Positions 1 to 21,800 of a stretch of 64,000 bases of DNA are shown here, piece by piece; the stretch's first letter is position 1, and the number at the start of each line of letters is the position of its first letter. Below the pieces are notes generated by a model, which was not told the origin of the DNA, did no database searches, and saw only the letters and a program-made list of their open reading frames with translations. This DNA comes from Syngnathus acus. Lineage: Eukaryota; Chordata; Actinopteri; Syngnathiformes; Syngnathidae. Made by a program: the position numbers and the translations under genes. The stretch covers positions 6,575,000 to 6,638,999 of the forward strand of contig NC_051098.1 of NCBI RefSeq assembly GCF_901709675.1, given 5' to 3'.

Positions 1-1202
1 GAGCCCTTCACCGCTTTTTTAAGATTTGGCAGAGGTCTCTATTTTGGTTTGACCATGTTTGCCGACTGCATTTGTTCTCAAAATGGAATACATTTTAAAA
101 ACTTTAAACACACAGCAGTATTTAGGACTCAGCAATCCATTGTTGGATTCAAGCAGACATGGATTTAGGACTAATCCAAAAAGTAAATCATTTCATAGTA
201 ATGTTAATCCCATCAAGAGGGCATAAATCTGTGATTTCATCCCATTTTAGATTTAATTTAATTTTAACGTGTGCATTTAACTAGGGGTCTGAGACACCAG
301 CGCTCAGCAAATATTAAATTACTCGCCTCCAGTCTAAGCAGTGAACTAGCAAAGGGCATGTTTTCATGCCTGATTAATGGCCCGGTTTTAATAACCTCCC
401 ATATGAGAAATGTGTGGGAAAATAAAGTTTTATTTGAAGCATGGATTTCATTCTAATGGGACTTAAATTCATAGTAAATTCACAGTTAAATTCACAGTTA
501 AATTCAGAGGTTTATCTATGTTGTGTTATATCAAATTGTTGCTGTTAAGTAATAAGAAACAGGCAGAAAAATCGACATGACTCAATATTACGATAAAAAA
601 GATGTGTGATGATGCTGTGTGAGTGCACCTTTAAACTGGTCCTGGCAGGTTAATTTGTTTAGAAGCAAGCGGTCAACAGTTCATGTGAAAAAATGCTGAA
701 ATGAAAAACTATCTTGATTCGCTTTTGGTGTCTTCCAGTTAGGTCAGATGCAACGTCTTTTCTTTGTCTGTTTTTTTTTTTTCTTTTTTCAAGGGATTTA
801 GTGCAATTTTCAGCAGTATTAGCTCCACAGCCTTTTTGGCAACCTTGTTGAGCATTATATCATATCCATGTTTTTGTTCTTTTAGATGCCCCAGTCAAAG
901 TTAATATAGTGATGTTTATTTCTATCACGTAAAGGAAATGCATTATAACCCGTACGTATACTAGTCTTGAAAAATAATCCTATCACTCAATAAAAAATGT
1001 TGTTGCAGAGGTGGCAATAGTACTCATACTCTGAGCTAAAGTTCCGTGCATAAAAAAGCCTTTTAAAGGTAGTTTGATTCAGCTCCCCTCTCATTCCCTT
1101 TAAATATGGCGCTCCGGACGAATGAAACCAGTAAATACAATAATGTACTTTTTATGTACAATTATCACTAAGACATAATAATGTCATCGTATTCCATTAC
1201 AG
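1..1202. other. veph1 intron, no exon recognised
   Basis: AT-rich, with short T-runs. No segment has coding character plus splice borders. The ORF-like stretch at 271-456 has neither. Confidence 0.6.
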
Positions 1203-12004
<10,802 letters not shown>

Positions 12005-12589
12005 CCTGACCGCACCACCTTCAGCTTCACAACTCACCTGAGCTTTTATGGAAGCGCACACATATTAATCAATATGTTGAAATGTGTTCATGTTGTTTAA
12101 GAGCACAAACTCATCAGAAGTAATCTATAGTTCATGGAAGCAAAGTGCAACAGAAAGCAGCGCTCAGTATAAAAAAAAACAGGATTACTCATTTTGGAAA
12201 CAGGGCGAGCCAACTGACACTTTCATTAAGTATGCAGTATTACATTCTAGAAATGATAGTGATAATATACCAGCAATGGAACAACTGTGGTAAGCAACTT
12301 GAATCATGTCTCGATTTCCAAATAGATCTTGATTGGAACGAAGCAAACCAAATGAGCTGATAAATTGCATCCTGTAGTAATAACCAAAATAAGTGCAAGT
12401 GTGTGTGCGTGTGTGAACCCTACATGTAAAATTCCTTACATTTTAATAGTTGTCAATGAACCAATTAACCGATTATTTAATAAGATGATTAATGATTACA
12501 TTTAACTAACCAATTTTAGGGACAAACGACAAAATGAATGGATGAAATATTACAGGATTCTTGATGAGCCAAATTCAAAGCAGAGCTGA

Positions 12590-12632
12590 CTGTATGTGGC
12601 CCAAGGGCCGTACTTTGCAAACCCCTGATGTG
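12590..12632. mobile_element. hAT-type MITE end, fragment
   Basis: 'gtggcccaagggccgtact' and 'caaacccctg' resemble the terminal part of the MITE family complete at 43,255. Confidence 0.4.
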
Positions 12633-12979
12633 GACACAACCCCATAGTTTGAGTTTTATTTCATATTCTTGGAAGGCAAAGCGATTATTTCAAATGTCAA
12701 AATATGCCTTAAATGTGTAGGTAATACGAGGTGTGCAAGTGACACATTTGATATTTTCTTTTCTTCTGCTTTCTATTTGTTTCAAAAAGAGCAGTTCATA
12801 TTACTTTCTCATAAATATTCATCTATTTTGAAAATTCCCACAAGGGTCAGTCGGTGCAGTGGTCAAGTTGCTTTTCTTTGCTGTCTGGAGTATTGCTATT
12901 TTGGGGCGTCTCAAAGCCTATCTTGATGTTTTGCGGCAAAGTCAACGCTCTTGCCTCATAGTTGAGTGACTGCAAGAAA

Positions 12980-12985
12980 AATAAA
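12980..12985 (+). terminator. candidate veph1 polyadenylation signal (AATAAA)
   Basis: This is the first canonical hexamer downstream of the veph1 stop, almost 1 kb away. It is weak support on its own. Confidence 0.3.
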
Positions 12986-13199
12986 TCAGCTGTTTTGTTG
13001 TATTGATTGATTGCAACAATCTCCTTCAAAGATGTTAACGTCCTGTTAAAATCTTGTTTTAAGATTGTGCCTGCTTCACAGTTTCCAGCTTTCGGCCTGT
13101 CTTGTAGCACACGAGAGTTTTTTTTGTGTTTTTTTTTACTTAACACACATCTCAAACTGTCACCTTCATAAAACCGATCAACTGTGTTTTATATTTTTT

Positions 13200-13360
13200 A
13201 GGTTAGGCGCCTAGTGGTTTGCGCATCTGTCTCACATATCTGAGGTTTTGGGTTCGACTCTTGCCGCTAGCCTTTTTGTGTGGAGTTGATATGACCTCCT
13301 TCTACATGATAGATTGAACTTGATCACTTTTAGGGCATTCAACCATTTAGGTTCGACTGC
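13200..13360 (+). repeat. tRNA-derived SINE, diverged
   Basis: Box-A-like 'cctagtggtttgcgcatctg' and box-B-like 'gggttcgactc', followed by the SINE body. It lies in the veph1-ccnl1 interval. Confidence 0.6.
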
Positions 13361-13974
13361 ACTTAAATATCTTCACTTCAAATCTTAGTGCAACAGCTGG
13401 AACTCAGCTAACTGCAGACATAACATCGGCTCAGATTACCTATGTTGCATTCTATTTCCCCATTTCCCTTCACCACCTCCTAGAATCAAAATCAGTGTTC
13501 AGTCAGTACCATCACTTTGGTAGAAACGTTACACCATTTAGACGCAATCTAAGTTTAGTGAGATGTTGGTGGGGGTGGGATGAAAAAATATATGGACTGA
13601 TTTTTGGTTCAGAAAAACATTTTGTAATGTCAGATGCCACTGATGTTGGAAAAGTTCTCTTTTTTCCAAAAAGTTTTTCCACAACAGCCAAACTCATTCA
13701 AGGATGACTTTGTGGAACACTTTAGATAGGCTGATTGATCCATTTTCAATAGAGCAGGTGTGTCAGGGAGGGGTCAAGAAAACAGACCAAAATCCAGATG
13801 TTGGGCTAAAAGCACTGATTTACCATTTCTTTCTTTCTTTACCCCAACAGTGCCATCTTTTGTTTTTAAATACAATTGCTTCATAAAGCAAGTTTGAAGC
13901 TTCATTTTCCCATCACCAAACTGTTCAATTAACCCAACATGCATGTTAGAAGAAACCTAAACAAGTGCAAAAAG

Positions 13975-14062
13975 TCCACACAGGAAGGTCTGAACTGAGA
14001 TTCAAACCCCCAAACTTCATAGCTGTGAGGCAAACTTCCTAACCACCTTTGCCATTTTAACA
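13975..14062 (-). repeat. tRNA-derived SINE, reverse orientation
   Basis: The reverse complement reads 'ggtggttaggaag', 'tgcctcacagctatgaagt' and 'gggtttgaatctcagttcag', the usual head of this SINE class. Confidence 0.55.
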
Positions 14063-14739
14063 TCAAATGTATTTTTTGGCACTACAATTAGTACACGTTA
14101 TTTTAATAGGTCAAAGAATGTGCTATTTATTTTGTATAAATGACTCAATCATGTGTATAAAGACTACTGAATGAAATTGTCTTCCAGTTCTTCTCTTGAT
14201 TTGAATCTTGAGGATTGTGAAATACCATGGATTGTGTGCACGTTGCCTTTTCTCAGCAGAGTTCATCAATAAATCTGTGATGGTGCAATCAATGAAGCAT
14301 TTTTTAGTGCACAATATGTACTCAGGATGCAAGAATGTAGTCAGGGTCCCCCTCACATTACATTGAACCTGAAATATAAATTTGAAAATGCAATCCAATC
14401 GTGGTCACTTTTTAATCTAGGTGGTTCTAATGCAGGAGATACAGACCTTGTCACATTTTTGTTGTTGTTGCATAAACCAGTAATTGAGCATTTAGGAAAC
14501 AAGCTGGACACCCCACTACAAAGAAGCGACAGTGCCCTCTGGCGAGTATTTACATAACTGCATATTTCCAAGGTGACAAAATTGCACGTAGCTGGCTTTT
14601 ACTATTCGCATTACAATTATCCACACTGGCATTTAAACTCATCTATTTTGCTACAAAAGAAAGACTATTTGCCTTTCAAGTAGCGGGACATGTTCACTCA
14701 GACTTTCAGGTAGTAGAGAAAAAAAGTCCAAACACAATT

Positions 14740-15416
14740 CAGTGCTGTAACTCATTTATTGAATAAAAATAGGACATGAATATGTGTAGACTAAAACCAG
14801 TGTAACCAGTTGACAGCCCAAAACGTTTAAATTAAATTTAATCACAATGTAAAGAATATGAATAACTGGTCAACAGCAAAACTGTTCTTTGGAAACTATT
14901 AAAAAAATGTAAACCTTGGGGACAAAGACCTGCCTACAGCATTTTGCTTTCCTGAATTGTTTTATTTGACATTTTTCATCCTTGCTATCCACTGTGCAGA
15001 TCGCTTTAAAAAATTAAAGCATTGACATTCCACCCATGGACATCACTCCAACTTTACACTGTAAATAGATGCTTTTCTACTGTACATGTGAATCTGATAG
15101 GGCAGGGCTATGTGGGACATTTTGTCTGGCCAGTCAGGCGTTGTCGCACAAAGTCCACATTGAAGCTAAATGTTAGCTGGTGTGTGACATGAATAGAGGA
15201 CTCGACACACAGCATGTTGGCTTCTGGGAACAAATTTGACATGAGAACCATTTTCTACACGTCAACACAAATGTATCAAAATCAACATTCCATTCAAACA
15301 AAGACATCTTTTGAGTCAAATAAAGGATGCGTTTGAGAAACCCCAAACGTCAACGCTGGCTTTGACACTCCTGAAATTATTTACAATTTGGAAAAGTTTT
15401 GTTGCCGATGCGAGTG
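14740..15416 (-). other. ccnl1: ccnl1 3' UTR
   Basis: AT-rich non-coding sequence between the ccnl1 stop and a minus-strand AATAAA at 14755-14760. A second possible signal at 14961-14966 would give a shorter UTR. Confidence 0.6.
14755..14760 (-). terminator. candidate ccnl1 polyadenylation signal (AATAAA)
   Basis: Plus-strand TTTATT reads AATAAA on the ccnl1 strand, about 660 nt past the stop. An alternative AATAAA lies at 14961-14966. Confidence 0.5.
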
Positions 15417-15885
15417 TCAGCGTCTGTGTCGTCCGTGTCCTGAATGTCCGCCGCTACTGCTGTGATGTTTGCCTTTGTGACCACGCTCGCGCTCCCTGTC
15501 CCTGTCGTAAGAGCGCGATCTCTCCCCATCTCTCCTGTCTCCTCGATGTCCGCCGCTGCGCTCGTGTTTGTGTTTCTTTGAAGTTGTGTCGAAGGCCCCG
15601 CCGCGCTCTCTGTCCCGCTCTCTTTCCCTCTCTCGATCCCGCTCCCTGTCAGCTTTGAGGGGCGTGCGGGAGCGGGACCGAGAACGCGAGCGTTTCCTTT
15701 TGTGGCCCCCGCCGTTGTGGCGGCCGCCGCTCTTGGAGTCACTGTTGCCATGGTGGGCGGCCTTGGCTTTGAGATGGGGGAGGAAGGGTGAGGGGGGGTG
15801 TCTCCGAGGCGAGGGACTCCGGCTGTGGGATCGCGAGCGTGAGCGAGAACTGTACGTCCCTGAGCGACTGCGCCGGCTGTTGTAA
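15417..15885 (-). CDS. ccnl1: ccnl1 terminal coding exon: RS domain and stop
   Basis: 469 nt including the TGA at 15417-15419. It reads [20 protein letters not shown], followed by HGN/KSG and [13 protein letters not shown] blocks, an alternating [12 protein letters not shown] stretch, a second RS block and the C-terminus [11 protein letters not shown]. The purine-rich coding strand leaves several other frames open here; these are shadows. The acidic/basic RE/RD stretch is likely prone to length variation. Confidence 0.95.
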
Positions 15886-18800
15886 CTGCAAAAAATCGGG
15901 AGGGGAATGGAGTGTCACAACAGACGTGACACGTGACAGACACACGTGTGTGTGTGTGTGTGTGTTGACTTACTGCCTGCGAGGGGAATGCGATCTGGAA
16001 CGTGAACGCGTTCTGGAACGCGAACGGCTGCCACTCCGACTGTTCCTCCCAATCTTTGCCTCCTTCCGCATCCTAATATGAAGATGGTGAAAAAGATGGT
16101 TAGAAAAGAATTCAGGGAACTTCATTAATTTATGACAAACGTACCAATGTAAACACCACAGAAGATTTGTAACGAAAGGAACAGCAAGTGTTTTAACTAC
16201 AGACATTCATCATGAATTTGATTAAGTTAAATCACTATTATTGTGTCACAGCAGCTTTTCTTACCCATTGTGTGGGCTTTTTGTCATCTGTGTGCGGTTG
16301 TCTGTCTCCTTCTTTACAGTTTTAACAGTTTGGCTGTTGGGGGACTTCTCTTCCACTTTGACCACATTTGGAGAACAAGGTTTTGAGGAGGGTGAGAAAC
16401 TCCCCAGAGTGGTCAATGCTGGGGTGCCATCTGGATTCAACCCTTTGGCCTTCAACTTGGCTTCAGCCAAGCAAACCTTCCTCCGGTCCACCTCTTTGTC
16501 CAGCTGCTCATAGTTGGGCTGTGAAACAAGTTACACTGTCAGTCAACACACTGAGCATTGAATAGGACCAGTACATTTTGGACCCACTAAATGTTCTATT
16601 GCGTCACCTTTCTTTTCTTCCTAGTATTGTCATTGGTACGTTAATGCATGAAACCAAGACAAATGTTTTACCTTTTTCCTTGTGTAGAGTTTAAGGGTGG
16701 TGATGCAGACCTCTTTAATGTCATCGTCACTTGCTCCGAACAGCATGTACCATTGAGGTTTGTTGGGCAGGGGGATCTGGGGAGAAAATGGAGCTACCTC
16801 AAAATTCTACAGAAGCCATCCGCATGCCAGCGTATGAGGGGAAAAATACTTTTGCTTATCTGTACTCCTAACAAAGACCAAAAGGTGAGTGATGCCATGC
16901 TGATTGGACCCTGTTTAATCTCTGTGGTAAAATGTCAATAAAGTGAATAAAACAAAAGGCAGATTCTTGGGTATGCCACACCGACCAAACCAGAAGCCCC
17001 AAGGTAACCGGGACACAGTGACCATTCTAAGGCAGCTGCAAATGTATATCGCACGCGGACAGTGTAGTACTTTAGAATCAGCCAGACCTGCAAAAGTGTG
17101 TAGTAGTCTAACTTCCTTTTGTGCCTCGACTGCCTGGAGAAACCAGTCCAACATGACATCAATCAGGTTACATTCTCTTCCTCATGCGTACTGTTTTTCA
17201 TTCACTGACATGTAAACGCAGTAGAGATTACGCAGAACGAACAGGTAAATCAAGAGTACAGATTAGCAAAGAATATTTTCTCATAACATGTCATAGAAGG
17301 GCCACATACGATTTCAAAGCACCTCAATATATATATTTTTTTATCCTCACCTGCAGAGCTCGGGCAGCAAGGAATATGCAGGCACATGCAATGGTCTCTG
17401 CCTGGAACCTTACAAAGACGTTGGTCCTCAAACTGTCATTCATGTAATTCCTTTAAAGACAAAGAAGAGCAAACAAAAACATAGCATCTTCTCTAAACAA
17501 AGCCACTATGTTAGTCATTTTTCTAGATGGAGACTCCCTCGACATAAATCCAGCTATTGCAGAATGCAGTGGTACCGCAAAAGGGAACAATAAAGCCAGT
17601 TTACATGCCCGTGCAAAATTTACTTTTAATACTAGAAATTAAGGGCATTACTTTCGCATCAACAAGGACTAGATTTGCAGCAAGGAACTGGACTTTTGTT
17701 GTCAATTTCTGAATTTTTCCTGGATTTGTCTACATCTACAGCAGACTCAAATTAAGTCAATTAGTAGTGAGGTGTCATATTTGGAGACCACCACCATCAG
17801 CCATGGACGACTGATCACAAATAAGTGTTGTTAATGTTTGGCACGATTGCTTGTTTTCATGCCTTTTTACTTCCGAGTTTTGCTTCCACTGGCTCCCTAA
17901 AGTCATCAAGCTTTACCAAACAAAAATAATTGATTTAGATATTATGACTAGTGACAAGCGCCCACTGCAGATTTGGATGACCCATATTACATTTTTTCAT
18001 GCAAGCTACACTTGTTACTTGTGATTAAAACATATGCCGTGACTTTTTATACGTTCACCAAAATATCAAAATCAGATCAGTCAACTTTTAACTTGTTACA
18101 ATAATTTAACTTTGGCTAAGGTTTTAATGGTGGTAACTCTGGAATAACTGATTCCATATGAGATTTTGATCGGAAATACAACTTGGAAAGTCAAATTTGC
18201 TGTACCATTGTATAGCAGTAGCTGAAATGTCGAGCTGCTAAGATCCCCGAATAGCTAGTTAAGTTAAACTTGGGGTCTGTAATGTTTAACTTTGCCCATT
18301 TCTCTCTGGGGTGTTCACGGCAGTGGTGTTTGTCACATAATTTCCATCTGAAGACCTGCCAGCCTTACACGACACCTTGCCATGAGCAGATGAGGTGATG
18401 ACACATGCCATGGGAACATGCACACGTTTTAGATGTATCAAATGTATCGACGCCACAGTTGCCACATTCAGATTGTTAGATCTGAAGGGACCAGGAAGCA
18501 AAAGCATTGAAGGTCGGTGGACATGCACAGAAGCTAGTTCTGGGAAAGCCAGCGGTGTGCAAGCTTACGAGGCCAAACTTTGTCATCGTAATTCATTATC
18601 CAAATCAGACTTGGAGACAAGACTATGATCAGAGGATTGCTGTCTTGGGTGAAATTGCTGTGCCAAAAAAAAAATGCACACTTGATATTTCAAAGGATAA
18701 ACAAAAAGTGGTGACATTCAAAAATGGGGTGTATATCGGGCAAAAACATGAGTAATCAATGTCATTGGAAGACAGACAAAAAAGGATTAAAACCAAACGT

Positions 18801-21800
18801 AGTCTATGAGGAGCAAAATGGTAAAATGCAACTGAACAAACCTGAAAACCGACCCTCACAAAAATTTAATAATTGGCCAGGCAAAAATGAAAAAAAAAAC
18901 AAAAAAAACTCTTTGCTATGTTCCTCCTCCATTCAACATGTTTTCCTTCATCTAGAAGACGCTGATGTTCAGCACGCTCAGCTGTTACAGTCTAATTAAG
19001 GAACCATAAGATACTTCAATGGCTCAGCATTAAAACTATGCCAACAACATGCTAACTGTGTTGAATTATGACTGGTGCAGAGCAAGAAGGGTCCCGGAAG
19101 GCAAAACCTGAGAACTGGATCCGCCTGCAAAACAGACATGTCTGGACAACACGTCAGTTTGGGACATGACATGCTATACTATTAAGTTTTTACCTGCTCC
19201 AAAAACTAACTTTGGTCAATACTCAGTAAGAGTAAACTAGAATGTAATAAAAATATGGTAACAATGTGATCCTAAGAGCCTTGGCACAAAGAAAAATACA
19301 AATCCTTGTGGAGAGCCAAGAGAAAATAAGACGATGTAGGCTGTTGGGAAAGGCCCCAGCGAGCGCGCCCCCTTCAACGAGTCTCAGCATTGGGACTGGC
19401 TGTGCGGAGAGGGGCAGCCAGCCAAAGGGGGGAGGCTTCCTGAGGTCATGTGGTTGGAGGAGGCAGAGTTCAGAGGTTCTTTATGTGACTTACCAGCACG
19501 GACTACCCTTTAATCAAAGAGTAGAGAGAAAGGACAAAGTTAAATCACGCTCCCTGACACCATCAACAATTTACAGCACGTGTGAGACGTCACAGGGGTG
19601 CAATAATACAAATTGCAGCAATACGTGAACTGGAGCAAATGGGAGTAAACCTGGGCAAAAGGTTTCAATGTGCCTAAAAACATCAAGGATTCCTAAATGG
19701 CACTTTCCACCAAAATAGGCTTACAATGATGTCCTAGGACAAAATCAGGTGGCCTTTTAAACGTTTCAACGGTTCATCTTTAGCCCAGGTCTGTGTCAGT
19801 CTGCTGAAACTTGTCTCTGATACAAGAGAGGAAGTAGCTTAAGGTGAGGTGGAAAACAACAATGAAACTTACCAGGCAGTCTGGACCAGGGTTTGGTTCT
19901 TTTCACACTCCAGGACTTGCAAGTACATGACAATTATCTAGACAGATGAAAGGGGAGAAACACATTTTATAAATTGCTCTCATGGGGAAATGCCTGCAAA
20001 ACTAGACTGGTAAGTTTTGCTATCGTGTGTTGGGTGTAACCTCACCTTGTGCGGATGCTTGACATGCACACAGAAGCCCAGTTCCTTGAGAATACGCCGC
20101 TCAGCTTTGATGACTTGATTTTTGGTGTTTATGTAGTTCTGATCAAGAATCAATGAACTTGGAGTCCTGGTTTAAAATGGAATCAAAATAAAAGCCTCCC
20201 CTTCCATTGAGAATCTCAAACCCACCCAAAAGAAAAAACCCTTCTGTTTAGAAGTACTCTCGGTTCTTTTCTTTTTTCCCAATTCCAACCAACTTTCAGC
20301 AGTTTTGTTTAGTTAACTGCATGCCTGACAGTCTGCTGGGGTTTGATGACTCCTGTGGTTCTGAAAGCTTTTAGGATCTGTCGCTGTCAACCTCAATCAC
20401 AGCCTGTCACAGCATTGAAATATCAGCCATGGTCGTTGCACACAACACTTAAAAATATGCTAACAACTTCAAATCACCTCATTTAAGTTATATAAGTTTT
20501 GAGCGAGCATGAGCATAAGACATATGCTTATTTAGGTAGAAAACAAATGATTCAATGAGCCATTGAAATGTTTTCTAAGTGATTTCAAAAGCAAACTGAG
20601 TCAAGACAGTATACTGTATGTATGTAACCACGCAATTAGACTGGTATTTCTACTCCAACTAAAGCAAAAAAAATAGAATATTAGTAATAATATTGACTTG
20701 CAACAAATAGGTTCAGTTACTTAATGAACTGAAAGAGATGCGAGAATTACAGGCATTCAAAGAACTCGTGCTAAAATTCAACAATTACACTTCTAAAAAT
20801 GTGACTACCAAACTCATCACGATGAAGCTGACGCACTGAATCTAATACATTCGCAATGACTTATGCAATCAGTTAGTGACTAAACTGTATGAAATTGGCT
20901 CATTTTGGCAACGAACAAGGTGATATTCCAAAAATAGCCGTAAATGACAGCTAGTGAAAGGGATTTTGAGCTAATTGCACATAAAAAAAAAATGCATGGT
21001 AGGCAGTAGTCAAAAGAGAACTACATTACCCAACAGTCTGGAGATTGACGCACAGATAACCAAAGCTTAAGACTGAACCACAGAAGTCTTCAAGGTGCCC
21101 AGGGGGCCAAGGACCTTCGGCCAGCCTGTCATCCCCAATCCCAGTGCCCCGAGGTGGCGCAGACCACGGGCGTCTCCCACAGGAAGGGGCCTGGGCGAGG
21201 AGATAGGCCCCCTTGGATCATGGTTGTCATGCCGACTGCTTCATCTTACGTACCATTCCACATCACCCAGGGTTTGGTAAATGTAGCTGGTCGCTGTTAG
21301 TTGGTTGCAAGGGAAAAAAGAAGCCAAGTTAATGCCGAGGTCTTATAGTACTGCCAAGAACACACTTCTTAGTCAAACTAATCATTCATACTGCAAAAGC
21401 AGTAGTCATAAGATGCTCTTGAGTTTTGGGGAGACACAAATTTAAGTGGTAGTCAAAATTTAAGTGTTACATCTGCAAATGTACACTTGTGGGGTGAAAT
21501 ACTGCAAAGTATAAACATAGATTAAGAGTACAATGATAAACAGAAGGGAACCCAGCAAAATTAATACAATGAAACATCAACAAGAACAGAAATATCTTTA
21601 CAGGATGCCTCCAGTAAAATAATCTGATACTTACTTTTTTACTCTAATCTGCTTCAAGTGATGAAAAACGTTGATAACGTCTCTTATTCGCCTGGGTGCT
21701 TCTTCAATCTTGGAGGCCAAGTTAATACAAGCCATTGCAACAATCTAAATACAAGATGAAGCACAAGGTTGCAAGAAAAGGGTGGTAGAAAACCAGACAA

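Larger units (their letters stand above)
12005..12985 (+). other. veph1: probable veph1 3' UTR
   Basis: Non-coding, AT-rich sequence after the stop codon. The first AATAAA I can find on this strand is at about 12980-12985, so the UTR may run to about 13.0 kb. It contains a short hAT-MITE scrap near 12,590-12,632. The true end could be earlier with a variant signal. Confidence 0.35.

Noticed and set aside
15311-15943. Long open frames on both strands, including Arg-rich ones of 100-190 codons
   Set aside because: They are other frames of the repetitive RS-domain exon of ccnl1; the true frame runs cleanly to GHGRHRR and stop.
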